NCBI GenBank assembly: GCA_019914995.1
Contig: CM034144.1
Span: forward strand, 568,001-632,000
Length of the DNA stretch: 64,000 nt
Reading direction: 5' to 3'
Source: Acanthochlamys bracteata
Taxonomy: Eukaryota; Streptophyta; Magnoliopsida; Pandanales; Velloziaceae
The first letter of the stretch is position 1. Every line of letters starts with the position of its first letter. Under the pieces are notes generated by a model. It was not told where the DNA came from. It did not search any database and saw only the letters and a program-made list of their open reading frames with translations. Both the position numbers and the translations under genes were made by a program. Positions 48,663 to 61,122 of this stretch are shown here, piece after piece.

Positions 48663-49197
48663 TTAACTTATTAAAATACTTTTATTTCAAAACTATATTA
48701 TATTATATATATATTACATATATATTTAAGTTTTAAAAATTATAAAAAAATATATATTCACAAATATATATAATAATAATTATTATTAAATTAAAAAATT
48801 AAATTTTTAGTATTTGAAAAGTTTTGAAAATATTATGCATCTAAAAACTGTTAATATATAAGTAATCCTAATCGTCCCCACAGTCTGTGTGTATCATTTG
48901 AATGTAATTCTTAAAAGATAAATTTTAAAAATAAATTGAGTTAAAATATGAATAGCGTGAGAAAAAAGAGTACAAAATTCAAACTACTTCCTTGAAACTG
49001 CGTCATTCGAGAACTTTTCGAAAAAGACTATCCCCTAGAGGTCTAGACTCCTCCTTACAAATACCCCATTCTTTACTTGTTTATTTCTTCAAACCTTCAC
49101 CATCAGTGGAAACTGGAAAGAAAGCTAACCAAAACAAAAGCCTTTCCACAGCAGAGAAAAAATAAACCAAGAAGCAAAAAAGAAAATAGAACACAAT

Positions 49198-50778
49198 ATG
49201 GAGTGGACTTCACTAGCTTCACTAATGGGAATGTTAATGCTGCTTCAGAGCTTCATGCAAATCCTTCTCCCTGCGGATCTCCGGCGATCTTTACCGGAAA
49301 TTCTCCGCAAAATGTTCACGTCCTTCTCGTCTTACTACTACTTCGACATAACGGAGATCGACGGCGTTAACACCAACGAGCTCTACAATGCCGTCCATCT
49401 CTACCTCAGCAGCTCACCATCGGTATCCGGCTCTCGCCGCAGTCTCTCGCGTGCCGTCAACTCTTCCGCCGTTACATTCGGCATCTCTTCCAACGAGCTG
49501 CTTACTGACACATTCTCCGGCACTGAAGCTACGTGGCAGCATATAGTCACTCCACGTCCTCCCAACTCTTTCTCTTGGCGGCCGGTCCCCGATGACAAGC
49601 GCTCGTTCGTTCTCCGTCTCAAGAAACAGCAACAGAAGCAACACGACAACAACGCTAACTCTTATCTGGACCTATATCTCGGTCACATCATGGAACGTGC
49701 GGCGGAGATCAAACGCCGCAGCGAGGAAAGGTTTTTGTATACGAACGCTCGCGGTGGCGCTCTAGATTCTCGAGGGCAACCGTGGGAGCCAGTACCATTC
49801 AAGCATCCGAGCACGTTTGATACATTGGCATTAGATCCTTCTAAGAAAGAAGAGATCAAGGTGGACCTTCGCGACTTTGCTGACGGCGAAGAGTTCTACA
49901 AAAGAACTGGTAGAGCTTGGAAGCGTGGCTATTTGCTCTACGGCCCGCCGGGTACAGGAAAATCTAGCATGATTGCAGCAATGGCGAACTACCTTGCTTA
50001 TGACATATACGATCTCGAGCTCACTGAAGTTCATACTAATTCTGAACTCCGAAAGCTTCTCATGAAAACTACACCGAAATCGATCATTGTTATCGAAGAC
50101 ATTGACTGTTCTCTTTCTCTGAGCAGGAAACGAAACCGTTCTCCGCCATCGCCGCCGTGTACCGGTGAATCTGATGAGCATGGTAGGAGTACGGTGACAT
50201 TATCGGGTTTACTAAACTTCACAGATGGGTTGTGGTCGTGCTGCGGCAGTGAGAGGATATTCATCTTTACGACGAACCATGTCGAACGGCTCGACCCGGC
50301 GTTGCTTCGTTCCGGCCGGATGGACATGCACGTTTGCATGGGCTACTGCTCGTTGCCTTCACTCAAGATTCTGATAAAGAACTACGTTGGTGTGAAAGAA
50401 GACGATGATTTGATATTCGATGAAATTGGCTTGGTTAAAGAGCTCGAAGAAGCTGTGAATGCAGCGGAGATAACTCCGGCGGACGTCAGTGAAGTGTTGA
50501 TAAAGAATCGGAGAATGGAGAAAAAGAAAGCTGTCCACGAGCTGCTTGTGGTATTGAAAGCTCGTGGGGCGGCGAAGATGGTGGTCGGTAGTGGTGGCGG
50601 CGGCGGCGGTGGAGGGATTATGAAGAAAGGGTTTAAGAATGAGGAGCTGTTAATGTTTGAGGAAGAGGAAGAGCAGGAGAAGAGGGCATTGGAGAGTCCC
50701 AAAGAGAATGGTGATCCGGCAATGGATGATCAGTTGTTCATTGGCAATAGTAATAATGAGAAGCTTGATAATGCTTAG
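49198..50778 (+). CDS. AAA-ATPase of the At5g57480 / AATP1 type
   Basis: Intronless frame of 526 aa. A short hydrophobic N-terminus (SLMGMLMLLQSFMQILLPADL) probably anchors it in an organelle or ER membrane, as in related mitochondrial or ER AAA proteins. The plant AAA-ATPase-associated region follows (YYYFDITEIDGVNTNELYNA), then the ATPase core. Walker A GPPGTGKS is at 249-256, Walker B IIVIEDID at 296-303, LSGLLNFTDGLWSCCGSERI at 335-354, sensor FTTN at 357-360 and the arginine finger region RSGRMD at 371-376. A glycine run (about 463-472) and an acidic tail follow. All nucleotide-binding residues are present. Such proteins use ATP to remodel protein complexes and several are stress-induced; the target here is unknown. 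Confidence 0.94.
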   Translation: MEWTSLASLMGMLMLLQSFMQILLPADLRRSLPEILRKMFTSFSSYYYFDITEIDGVNTNELYNAVHLYLSSSPSVSGSRRSLSRAVNSSAVTFGISSNELLTDTFSGTEATWQHIVTPRPPNSFSWRPVPDDKRSFVLRLKKQQQKQHDNNANSYLDLYLGHIMERAAEIKRRSEERFLYTNARGGALDSRGQPWEPVPFKHPSTFDTLALDPSKKEEIKVDLRDFADGEEFYKRTGRAWKRGYLLYGPPGTGKSSMIAAMANYLAYDIYDLELTEVHTNSELRKLLMKTTPKSIIVIEDIDCSLSLSRKRNRSPPSPPCTGESDEHGRSTVTLSGLLNFTDGLWSCCGSERIFIFTTNHVERLDPALLRSGRMDMHVCMGYCSLPSLKILIKNYVGVKEDDDLIFDEIGLVKELEEAVNAAEITPADVSEVLIKNRRMEKKKAVHELLVVLKARGAAKMVVGSGGGGGGGGIMKKGFKNEELLMFEEEEEQEKRALESPKENGDPAMDDQLFIGNSNNEKLDNA

Positions 50779-53700
50779 AAAATTTTCTATGTTGTTCGTT
50801 ATTTGATGCAGTTTGTTTTCGAGTTTTTCATCAAATCTTGAAATTAAGCTTCCAAATATTGAAAGTTACAGCTTTGAAGTGCAGGTCATGCAGTTCATGA
50901 ATGAACAGTCTATGAAGAAGAAGAGCTTACTTATTTACTTTAAAGTCAGTTTTTAAAAATAAATTTTAATAAAAAATATAAAAAATAAGAGTTATAGTTA
51001 TAGTTAAGTAAATAAATTCAAAGTTTTTCTTTGTTTGTGGAAATGTTTTAATTATATAAGAGTGAGTTCTTGTGTTTTATAAAAATGAACCACCGTAAAG
51101 TTAAGAGTTCTATAAAAATAAATTTTCAAAATAGTAATTAGTATATATGAAATTAAATTTTTATAATGTTAAAGTTGATTGTAAAATAAAATATCCATAG
51201 TACCAAATTTAAGAATTGAGGAATCGAAAATTATGGCGATAGTTAGATTAGATAAGTTTCTGGTAACTCTTTGTAATGGAATGACCTTTGGCTGGTTTTT
51301 ATTTTTTTTTAACAGTTTTTAATATATTTTTTAAGTATATAAAAAGTTTTAAATTTTTTTTAATATAAAATATTTTATAAAAGGTTTTTATTATTTATTT
51401 TATTTTTAAAATTAAAAATAAATTCATTTTGAAAAAACAGATAAAAATACACTAGTCTCTTTTCTTCCGATTCATTGATTTCTTGGTAGAATTTCGAAAG
51501 CTGCAAGGGAGGAACCTGGCAAGGAAAAGATTTTACCAGCAAGTAGCCATGTGATGTGAGCAAGAAAGAAAGAGAACAATGAACGAGTAGAAGGACCGAT
51601 AGTCTGATACACAGAAGAGAAAAGAAAGGAAGACAAAATATAAGTGTACGTTTGCTTAATTTTATAATTTCTTTTTTTATTTCAAATTTTTATTTTATAT
51701 TTTTAATAAATTTTTTAAATATTTTTTAATTTTTATATAAACATTTAAATATTTTAAAAAATTATAGATTGTGAATTTTATTATTATTTATATTTTCATA
51801 AACAAATAGGTCACTTAAAAGAATTCAAAATATAATTCATTTCAAATTGTTTTAAAAAAGAAACACTATGAAATAGTTTCTGAGACATTATAGTACCATT
51901 TTATAAAATTTTATTTTAAATTTAAAAAAATATATATTATATATATAGTTATTAAGCTCATCAAAATAGTCCGATTTGATCAAATATCTATTTATCATTT
52001 CTAATTATTATTTTATATAAAAAAAATTTTTAATTTATAAATTTTTTTTGATAGTCACTCTAAAAATTTCCGCTCATAGTGCGCAAGAATCTCCACTCTG
52101 CAATGCTTCGAGAGCAGACAAACAGTCCTGGATACTTCACAAAACACACAAAACCAGAGAAGAGATTCTTCTGTCCTTTCCAGTCTCTCTATTTATTTCT
52201 CTTCTCTATTTTCTTCCGGATAAATTCACTTGCAGACAAAATTTACTTGCGAAAGTAAAATTTAAAAGATAACTCTTTAAATATTAATTTAAAATAAAAT
52301 GTTACTTTTGGATTGAAATAACATGATGTTTCTGAGGACGTGTATTGTTTACTTAGAGACAAAATGTTAATTTTTCGAAATTGAGTAAAAACTAAAATAT
52401 TGAAAAGTGAATTAAAAATAAATAAAAATGATTTCAAGCTAGTTTTGAATATAAAATTATTTTTGCATCATGAAGTAAACAAGGAGCAACTGTGGGGATG
52501 TTTGGCATAGTTTACTTGTCCCTTTATCTTTTTTTTTTTAATTTTAATTCTTAATTTTATATTTTAATAAAAAAATTTTATGAATTTTTTTTATAATTTA
52601 CAAAATAAAAAATTATATCATTAAATTTTGTTATTATTTATTATTATTATTTAATAAAAAATTTCAATTCATTTTAAATTTTAAAAATATTTTTCAATTT
52701 AGAATTTTTATTTTTATTTTTAAGCCGTCTCAAGTATTCCTGCGTTGCCAAGAATAAGAGGAAATATTACTGTGATCAATTAGTTGTTTACCTTTTACTT
52801 ATTATGGACTCTTCATAAGGATGAAGGTTTCTTCTTTTAATATGCTTTGCTATTTTGAAGATTTATTTCTGCTATTGGCGGATTGTCTCCAGGGAATTGT
52901 AGAGTACCATGAAATAATTCTCGGAGTGATCTCATCCAATAGGACAACACGTTTAATTGCCTGTTCATATGTATCTCAAGAGAAAATTACATAATTGAAT
53001 TATTTTTGGTGAATCCTGAGATTCTCAAACTAAATAATAAGCAAACCACTTCAAAATTTTCACATAAAAACCTATGTTCATTCTAGCTTTTAGCGACCGT
53101 GAAACTATCAAAACGCGTGATTTCTTATTTGTTTCTAAAGGTTTAACAAATACTTTATAAAAACTAAAATTTATATTTATTATGTATTAAAAGTAAATTT
53201 TAAAATCAAATTTGAAAAATAAAATTATGATAGAATAATTTATTTTAAAATTTATAGTTAGTTTGTATTAAAAGTGAGTTGAAAAAAATTAAGTTTGGTA
53301 GTTTATTTTAAAATTAAGTTTTGTATGCAAACCCTTATTGACTGCTCTTTTGATACGGTTTTTAGTATTGTAATTTTTTTTTATGAATGTTTGATTGTTT
53401 TGGTTTGAAATTTTAAAAAAATGTGGATTTTTTTGGAGATGTATACAACGGTTTGGAATTTGATTGAGTTATGCGGTTTGATGACACTCAACTAATTGCA
53501 TATTTTAATGCTATCGAACTTTACTTACTCCATTTAAATTTGGATTATTTTGAATTTTTAATTGCTATTTTAAATTTTATTTTTATTTCTATATCGAACT
53601 TCACTTTTGTTAAAAGTATACTCTAAATTTTACTTGATATGTTTCGCTTATCATTTCGAAATATATTTTTATAAAACTTTGATTCTCATCTAACTTCACA

Positions 53701-53864
53701 ACTTACTGCAAATAACATGTCTACCGAATCAGCCAAATATGAATTTTGTGGCCCATATTGGGACAGGCCCAAAAAACCCATCCTGAATGAATAGGCCCAT
53801 ACTCTATTGAACAATGACTATTGAGCTGTTGTTAATGTTGCCCTAAAAGTCGAAATGAATTATT

Positions 53865-54090
53865 TGGAGCGAAAATGATTATAAAATAGAACTATTTTAA
53901 AATAAAAATTTTATTTTTTAAAAGAATAAATTTTATTTTTTTATTTTAAAAAATAATAATAATATATAATAAAAAATCTAATTACGTAAATAATTTTTAT
54001 AAATAAAATTTTTAATTATTTATAAAATATATATTAAAAATATAAAATAAAAATTTAAATTATAAAAAGCAATTCCAAATAACTCAGAGT
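53865..54090. repeat. AT-rich MITE-like relic
   Basis: The right border AAAAGCAATTCCAAATAACTC reads, reverse-complemented, GTTATTTGGAATTGCTTTT. The left border GAATTATTTGGAGCGAAAATG is similar. AT-rich core between them. Confidence 0.45.
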
Positions 54091-54989
54091 CGTTCAGTTT
54101 AAAACCAAAAATATCTAAAACTTATCCAGTGGATTAAAATTCCCATATCAAAAGTGTATTCCATAGTAGTTTTATGAATCGAAAGAGACGGCGAAATTTT
54201 ATGAAAGTTTTTCACATTTTATTTATGTAGTTATCTCAGTCTATTATGATTGATCTTGACATGTCAACAGAATGTTTTTGACTCTTCGCGAAATTAAAAG
54301 AAAAAAGATTTCACTGAAAATATTTGTAAACAGAAACATGTATCAGTATTTAAATAAGAAAACTTTTTCTAAAAAATGATTTTAATACTTAAAACATAGA
54401 CTAATTCTTTATCTAAAATAAAAAATTATATGTATAGTAAAAATTTATAACGTTTACTTTTCTATATTTTAAATTTTAAAAAATTAAATTGTATTTAAAT
54501 TTTAAAATAAAATAAAAATTTTCGTCAAGTGATCCCAAAGCTACGAAAGCGATTGCACTCTGACATGTTTTAACTAAAACGTGATGAAAATAGGAGAATG
54601 ATTGTGGGACCACCGTGGGTGGTCCCAGTCTTATCTTTATCCAATAGAGATTCTTCCTTTTTATTCGCTTGGGTTATTATATTTAAACTAAAATGGAATC
54701 ACATATAATTATAAAGAATTATTAATTTTAACAATATCATTTTTAAAATTATATAAACGTATTATTAATTAACTTCAACTGTGATATGAATTCATATCAA
54801 TAAATATAAATTGAAGTCAATAGATTTAGAAAGTTATACTCTATAACTTATCTTTATTTAATTATTTTATTGATACGAGATTAATCTATTTTTTTATATC
54901 TAATATATATATAATACAATATGATAGAAATATTTATTTAACATTCATTATAAGTGATCTTAACGTTGGGAGGCAATGAGAGAGCTCTA

Positions 54990-55222
54990 AAATTGTGTTT
55001 GAAATTATTTATAAAATAAAAATTTTTTAAAATAAAAAATATTTTTGTCTTTTTAAAAAAATAAGTTTTATTTTTTATTTTAAAATAAATAATAAAAATA
55101 TATAATAAAAAATTTCATTGTTTTACATTTTAAAAATTTTTAAATAAAATTTTTAAAAATTTATATAATGTATATTAAAAAATATAAAAAAAATATTTAA
55201 AAAACACAATCCTCAACGCCTC
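54990..55222. repeat. AT-rich MITE-like relic
   Basis: The left border is AATTGTGTTTGAAATTATTTA. The right border, reverse-complemented, is GGCGTTGAGGATTGTGTTTT. It is the same group as 46890-47122, with very similar internal sequence (TATATAATAAAAAA). Confidence 0.5.
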
Positions 55223-56469
55223 CTCAGACTTTTATTGAAGGCGTTGTACAAAACGAGCTTTGTTAGTCAATTGCCAACCATTAGACCTCTTCGATTAGTT
55301 AACTCTTCTACTTTTTGAGGCGTGAGGCGTTTCGCAGATCATTTTTCAAAAATAATTTTTTAATTTTTAATTTATATTTTTAATATACTTTTATAAATAT
55401 TTATAAATTCATTAAAAAAATTTTAAAATGTATAAAATTTTATGTAAAATTTATTTTATTATTTCTTATATAAAATATTAAAATTTATATTTAAAAAATA
55501 AAAATATTTTTTAAAAGAAATTATATTTTAAAATTACTTTCAAAATCTTTTCTGCATAAATAACTCCTGCTCATTCATTGATGATGATGTCTCACCTCCT
55601 CCCAGAAAAAACAAAAATACTATTAACTGCAATGTCTTCCGAGACGAACACATACAGTTACAAAGACCACTGTTTGCATGATTAATGAATTATTCTTTCT
55701 TGTTCAAACAAAAACATAGACGGAATTTGAGAGTATTTTTAACTTATTTTATTTTAGATTTTATTTTATTTTTTAATAAAAATTTTGAATATTTTATAGA
55801 ATTAAAATAATATTTAGTAAGTAAAAAAAATTATATCGTAAAATTTTATTATTATTTATTTTATAGTTTTAGTTAAAAGAAATTGAGCTTATTTTTTAAA
55901 AAAAACTTTAGAATATATTTTATTTTAATTTTTTTATAAGCAATCCTAAACATCTCCATAAATTTATAAACTCTTTATTTTCTTTTTTTAACCCTTCTAT
56001 GTAAACCAAACAATTCCGTTTTTGTCTTTTTTTTAACTTCTCTCATTTATTGATTTATCAAGAAAGATTTAAAACATATCAAAGGGACATACATTTTGAT
56101 ATTTTCTTAATTTTATGTAAATTACATTTAATTTTAGAATTATATTTAAAATTACGCAATCACCTCTGCAAATATAACCAAATATTAAAAATTAATTTCA
56201 AACTCACTTTTAAATAAAATAAAATATAAAAACTAAACACATTCAAATTCATTTCTTAGGAACTCATTTTATTGCAACCAAACGAGCCCTAAATGCAAAT
56301 TCTTAGTACTGTATATGTACGTTAGCTAGCAAACTTTGAAGCCAAGAGCACAAGGATCTTGCAATATGGAAGTATGCAGTACTGCTGCAAGAGAAACATG
56401 CAAGTTATTCATGTAGGACCTTTCCTGCTAGTTGCATATGAGTTTAATTTATGATAGTATAGTTAATTA

Positions 56470-56656
56470 GGGTGTGTTTTTTTAGCTTTGAAAATGAGCC
56501 TTTTAAAAGTGAGTTCTTAAAAATAGTATTATTTGAAGCAATATTATCTTCTGAATAAGTTGAAAGTAATTTTTTTTGTTCTGTTTATAATAAAAAATGA
56601 GTTAAAAATAACTTCTTAATAAAAAAAATCACTTTCGTATGTAAAAGAATACATCC
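56470..56656. mobile_element. Tourist/Harbinger-like MITE, 187 bp
   Basis: It begins GGGTGTGTTTTTTTAGC and ends, reverse-complemented, GGATGTATTCTTTTACA. TTA is present on both sides (56467-56469 and 56657-56659). Non-coding. Confidence 0.7.
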
Positions 56657-56683
56657 TTAAATACACAGGAATTTACCTTGTGC

Positions 56684-56701
56684 ATATATATATATATATA
56701 T
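56684..56701. repeat. (AT)9 microsatellite
   Basis: Nine AT units, likely length-variable. Confidence 0.8.
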
Positions 56702-57545
56702 GTAAGGCCTTAGTTTGTATGCATTGGTTATATGCCGGTAGATTTGGGGACATTAATTTGAAAGTAATTATAAATATATATTTTTTTAAATACATAAAAA
56801 ACATTTTAAAGAATAAGTTATACTTATTTTATATAACATAATTAATAATAAAATTTAACGGCATACAAATTTTAAATAAATATTTATAAAATTATTAAAT
56901 AATATAAAATAAAAGATTTGAATAAACGCTATCCAAACATACTGCTAATGGTGGTGAAATAATTATGGACCACATGAATAGCTGTAAGTAGGGCATCTGG
57001 CGACAAATTTACTGCCAAAATGCTGGATCTTTTTGAGTGCAAAATTATAACTTATCAACAAAAACCGTATACTACGTGCGTATATGTATGTGTAAAGAAT
57101 GTTCTCTTCTGCTAGGTATACTGTAGATATGAAAAACTCTCAAGGAGTACTACTTCAGCAAGTGGAATGAAAACTTCACATATACATTTTATAAAATATA
57201 TACACGAAGAAATAAATGTAAATATCTATCTCTTCTCTTCTACATATATATACAACATGACTCATACCCAAAAAGTTGGAAGTCACATTCAAGTTGAAGC
57301 ATCCATGCATGTCACCATCTTAATTTAGCTACCATCAATAAATCGTACCAGCTTCAGCTCTCGGCCATGTACGATGGATGCCCTTTCCATGATCACACAA
57401 TTATATACTGCTTCCTCGACAATTGACACTGTAGTTTGATACAGACGCATGGAATTCCTGTTTTAGAGATTTTCATAATCAATCGATCGATGTAGTTTCT
57501 CATTCTACCACATAAAAATTTCCATATCTGACACATTCTCCACTA

Positions 57546-57938
57546 ATGGAGACACACCAAAAGCAGCAACAAGATGACGATGAGATGGAAGCGATTACTT
57601 TGGAGCTAAGTTTGGAGCCTCCGTCGCCGCCTGACAGGCCGCGATTCTTCTCGTGCAGCTACTGCGAGAGAAAATTCCACAGTTCCCAAGCGCTCGGCGG
57701 GCATCAGAACGCACACAAACTTGAAAGAGCTCTGGCAAAGAAGCGGCGCGAGTTAGCAGCCTTGCAAAATATTGGTCCAATTGGCGCCAGTGTCACTGCT
57801 TCTTCTGCGGCGCAGGTGCCGGTAATGGAAAACTGTGGTGCTGCAGAGAAGCCGTTTGCTTTACATCATCATGCATCTGGTAGTACTACTGATCAAAAGC
57901 CTGGAGGAGAGCTTATGGATTTGTCTCTAAAGTTGTAA
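57546..57938 (+). CDS. ZFP2: ZFP2-like single C2H2 zinc finger repressor
   Basis: Intronless, 130 aa. One plant-type C2H2 finger, [22 protein letters not shown], has C37, C40, H53 and H57 and the plant DNA-binding motif QALGGH. A ten-residue basic stretch (LAKKRREL, about 63-70) that could localise it to the nucleus follows. The N-terminus carries an EAR-type LELSL motif (19-23) and the C-terminus DLSLKL (125-130), both known to recruit TOPLESS-type co-repressors. The finger plus [14 protein letters not shown] and the C-terminus closely match my memory of Arabidopsis ZFP2 (At5g57520), linked to floral organ abscission. The length is a little shorter than ZFP2. The likely role is transcriptional repression in the nucleus. 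Confidence 0.92.
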   Translation: METHQKQQQDDDEMEAITLELSLEPPSPPDRPRFFSCSYCERKFHSSQALGGHQNAHKLERALAKKRRELAALQNIGPIGASVTASSAAQVPVMENCGAAEKPFALHHHASGSTTDQKPGGELMDLSLKL

Positions 57939-60740
57939 GCCTTTCAAATAATCTCCTAATCATCTCTAGATTTCTTTTGTACTTCTCTTCTTGATAATAA
58001 CGAGAACAAATTTAAGGGATTTCTTCAAATATATTATACTGCAACTGTGTTCAAAGAGAAATGCCCAGTAGTACTTAGCCTCAAGCAAAATTTCAAATGC
58101 TCTTTTGGTTTTAGTAAGGGAAGTTTAATGATTTCATCAAAACAACAGCTTTAAACTAGCTACGATCTAAATATAAACAGGGAATTCAAATCTAGGGCTC
58201 GAAAAAGAAACTTGTGATTAATCAATCAATAATCAGTTAATTAAGTTGTTGATATTGCTTGTCTTGTTCCACTTTAAATACTACTTCTGTCCACAAAACA
58301 ACAACCTGTCCCAAAAATCAAGTAATTAGCACTGCAAGAAATCCATATGAAGTGATTACTGATGAGGCTCACAAAAAAGGTTCAACATGTTTCTGGATTT
58401 TTATGAGAGCTAAGCTAAGCACTGGGGGAAAAGAGCTACAGATCTAATCATGTCTGTCAATGCTTACCTGATGCAGAAAAAACCAGAAGCTCCGTGTTTA
58501 TCCCTTCTGATTATTTTCTTTTTCATTTTCTCTTATATGTAAATATTTTCTTAATTATATAAGCTTCTACAACAATAACTTAAAGGATTTTTTGAAACTA
58601 TGTACAACTACAATTAATTTGATTACGACTCTCTTGATTCTTGAAGGCATGAAACAATTGGCACTAATGAGTATATGTACTTGGGGGTTTCAGCACGCTT
58701 TATTGTGAAATAGTTGATTCTTACTGTTCTGCTTATATCATGAGTTTACTCTATGTTGTCACTTAAGTAAACATTAAACTCATTTGCAGACTTGAGAGTT
58801 TTATGTTTTTAAACATATGCAGAGATTGTTATAGCATTGATTCAAAGAAAACAGAAAAGCAAAATATGAAGCATATTTTCATGAAATAGACACGATTTCA
58901 CGTTTTATATATGCATTTTCTCCCTCTACCAAAAGTTAACAGTGAAGAAAAAAGATGCCTGTTACAGAATCATAAGTTTGCAACAGATATAGAAACTTTT
59001 TCGTTTAGTAAAATGGCATTGCAGATGCAAAACTTGCTTTATTCATATTAACCATTGCTAATTAGCAAGAGTGTATCTCTATAGGAGCTGGTATTCGTGT
59101 TATGCAGCTACAATTCATAGATAAATTGATGATATTGATCATGAAGGACTTCCAACATAAAATTCACTTTTTCAATAAAAAGAACTCCACTTTCAATTCA
59201 ATTTCAAAATAAAATAAATATAAATATTAATTTCAGTTTTTTTGGCACAAAATTTTACTTCAGTATTTCTATTTTAAAACTAAAATTTTCAATTCTAGAC
59301 TTACTAAACACAAAAATTTTTATTAAACACACTTTCAAATTTGAATTCATTTTTTATAAATTCACTTTTAAAAAAATGAATTTAAAGATAAGTAAACGTG
59401 CCTTAAGTGGATTAATAAATTGTGTCTGTCATACTTGAATTTGAATGATATACACAACGTTTATATTCAAGTTACTAGTTCTACATATGCACTTCTTTTC
59501 TCTACAGTTTTTTCTTATATAGAACTCGTACGCATCATAAACTTCAGTTTGGTTGTACTCTTCTTGTAGGCTTAATTGCCTTGCAAGCAAAAACGTTCAA
59601 AGTTATATTTTTTCTGAGAAGAAAGAAGTCCTGTTAAATTACATATAGGTTTTTGTGACATGTTCCTTCTTATGTAGAGGATCAGTAGTGAGTATAGCAT
59701 GTATATATATGAACTTTATCGTAGGTATATATATACCTACCAACAAAACTATAGAGAAATGCTTAGACAAAATATTGTCTACAGGAAAACAAGGAAGTTG
59801 TATATGAACATTTTACATGCGAAACTCTTATATTATGGAATATAAATTTACATATATTAAATTAGTAACTCGAACAAATAGAAAACAATTATATATTTCT
59901 TCTCTTTATGCACTTTTTTTGGTAACTTTTTTGTAGTGTATGATAAGTTACAAGGTTATGGTGAGTTTGGTATTGTTTTTTCAAAAAAATATTTTTCATC
60001 TTTTCGACTTTACATGTTTCAATAATTTTTTAATATATTCTATAAAAAATTATTTAAATTTAAAAATATAAAAAATTTTATATCATAATATTTTATTATT
60101 TTTTGAAATAAAAAGATTACTTATTCGAAATAAAATAAACATTTTTTTTTAAAAAAAGATATTTTTTAAAAAGATATTTTTTTTATTCGAAATAAAATAA
60201 ATATATTTTATATTAAAAGTAAGTTTTAAAAAAAATGAGTTTGAGGTGTTGGTAAACACGACCTAAAAACGCACCTCTACCTCTAGATAACCATCTAAAT
60301 TAACATTTGTACTGAGAGATTGTTTCCTAATTAAAGGTTATCAACTGCTTCTTTATTGTTCCCCTTTGATATTTCTGGTGAAGCAAAATCTAGCAGAGAT
60401 ATGTCTTCCTAAGCTATCCCAAGGTTAATGAGATTTCTGGTGAACTATAATTATGAAACTTTTAATTTCTGTGTTGCTTCTTTTTTTTTTTTTTTGAGAA
60501 ATGATATTGCCATTAAAATATGTATCATGAAACTTTTATTTAAGATATTTTTTTCACACATTATATTCATTTTTTTCGATAGTAAATTATTTTCGACTCA
60601 TTTTTAGCTACACAATAAAACACATAAAATTATTTTATAATAATTTATTTTTAAATAACTGACGCAAAAAAATAGACGCTTAAAAAAATGGCAAGTTTCT
60701 GAAAACTAACAATGATGAACACCAAGCAAAAACGAATGGC
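57939..60740. other. Intergenic between the ZFP2-like and APC4 genes
   Basis: AT-rich. A possible MITE right border, AAGTAAACGTGCC then TTA, is at 59391-59405, and an element-like end near 60264 is listed separately. The early part (57940-58500) is likely ZFP2 3' untranslated region, but no clear polyadenylation signal was located. No gene is seen. Confidence 0.5.
59955..60264. repeat. MITE-like relic with Tourist-type right end
   Basis: The right border GAGGTGTTGGTAAACACGACC reads, reverse-complemented, GGTCGTGTTTACCAACACC, like the end of the element at 63888. The left end is uncertain (GGTGAGTTTGGTATTG at about 59959), so this may be two nested relics. Confidence 0.35.
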
Positions 60741-60751
60741 CGATGGCCTCT

Positions 60752-61056
60752 AAGCCCAACGGCCCATATCTTAATCAGTAGCGTGTAAATTATATAAACC
60801 AATGGGTATTCTTCAAGTTACTTACAAAATCAATTTTCGGTTTGGGTCCGGTAAAACTTATTTACAAGTGTTTGGCTTACACAATTTTTAACCTTTAGCC
60901 AACCTAAATATAGCAGTATATCACTGACTGCCACAGAACAGTGTGCCTAATACGGTCTTGTTTTTGTGAAGTACATATTATAGGATGCATCTTGAAAATT
61001 CTTTCTGGAAATAATTTGCATTCCCGCCTGTGGAAAGGCGGCTATATATAAACCCC
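60752..61056 (+). promoter_or_regulatory. APC4 promoter: site II pair, E2F-like site, TATA box
   Basis: AAGCCCAACGGCCCATA at 60751-60767 contains two site II motifs (TGGGCY on the other strand). ATTCCCGC at 61020-61027 fits the plant E2F consensus WTTSSCSS. TATATATAAA at 61043-61052 is a TATA box about 70 bp before the ATG. The combination suggests cell-cycle and proliferation-linked expression. Confidence 0.6.
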
Positions 61057-61122
61057 TTAATCCTTCACACTCCCTCTCGTTGCTAGTTATCTCTTTTTTC
61101 CCCTTATTTTAGCCGGAGAAGA

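Larger units (their letters stand above)
42197..49197. other. Long intergenic region with decayed transposon sequence
   Basis: About 7 kb without an intact gene. A GC-richer exon-like patch is at 42830-43075 (ISTQTICPVRSRRHRRHWAP and two other open frames, no family). The 43730-44040 stretch (TTTATGTGGTTCGGTAAATC, TTCATGGGTGTT, CACCAAG) resembles sequence often found in plant LTR retrotransposons. A short repeat array is at 45301-45367. A splice-bounded patch at about 46253-46297 could be an old exon. MITE-like relics are at about 46890-47122 and 48478-48662. The rest is AT-rich. Confidence 0.45.
50779..57545. other. Long intergenic region between AAA-ATPase and ZFP2-like genes
   Basis: About 6.8 kb of AT-rich DNA crowded with mini-transposon relics: about 51640-51870, 52500-52735, 53480-53730, 53865-54090, 54990-55222, 55325-55560, 55725-55955 and 56470-56656. 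A group of GGCCCA motifs is at 53752-53806. A partial right border reading ACCAAACGAGCCC is at about 56278. The last 500 bases before 57546 are probably the ZFP2-like promoter and leader. No gene is supported. Confidence 0.5.

Noticed and set aside
49401..50702. Antisense frames inside the AAA-ATPase gene
   Set aside because: They mirror the coding strand, which has an intact known protein. Ser/Pro-rich products are typical shadows.
56684..56701. CRISPR-like or regulatory palindrome
   Set aside because: It is a simple AT dinucleotide repeat; no regularly spaced repeats with unique spacers occur anywhere in the window.
58259..58447. 62-codon frame downstream of the ZFP2-like gene
   Set aside because: No motif and no promoter or splice context; likely part of an untranslated or intergenic sequence.
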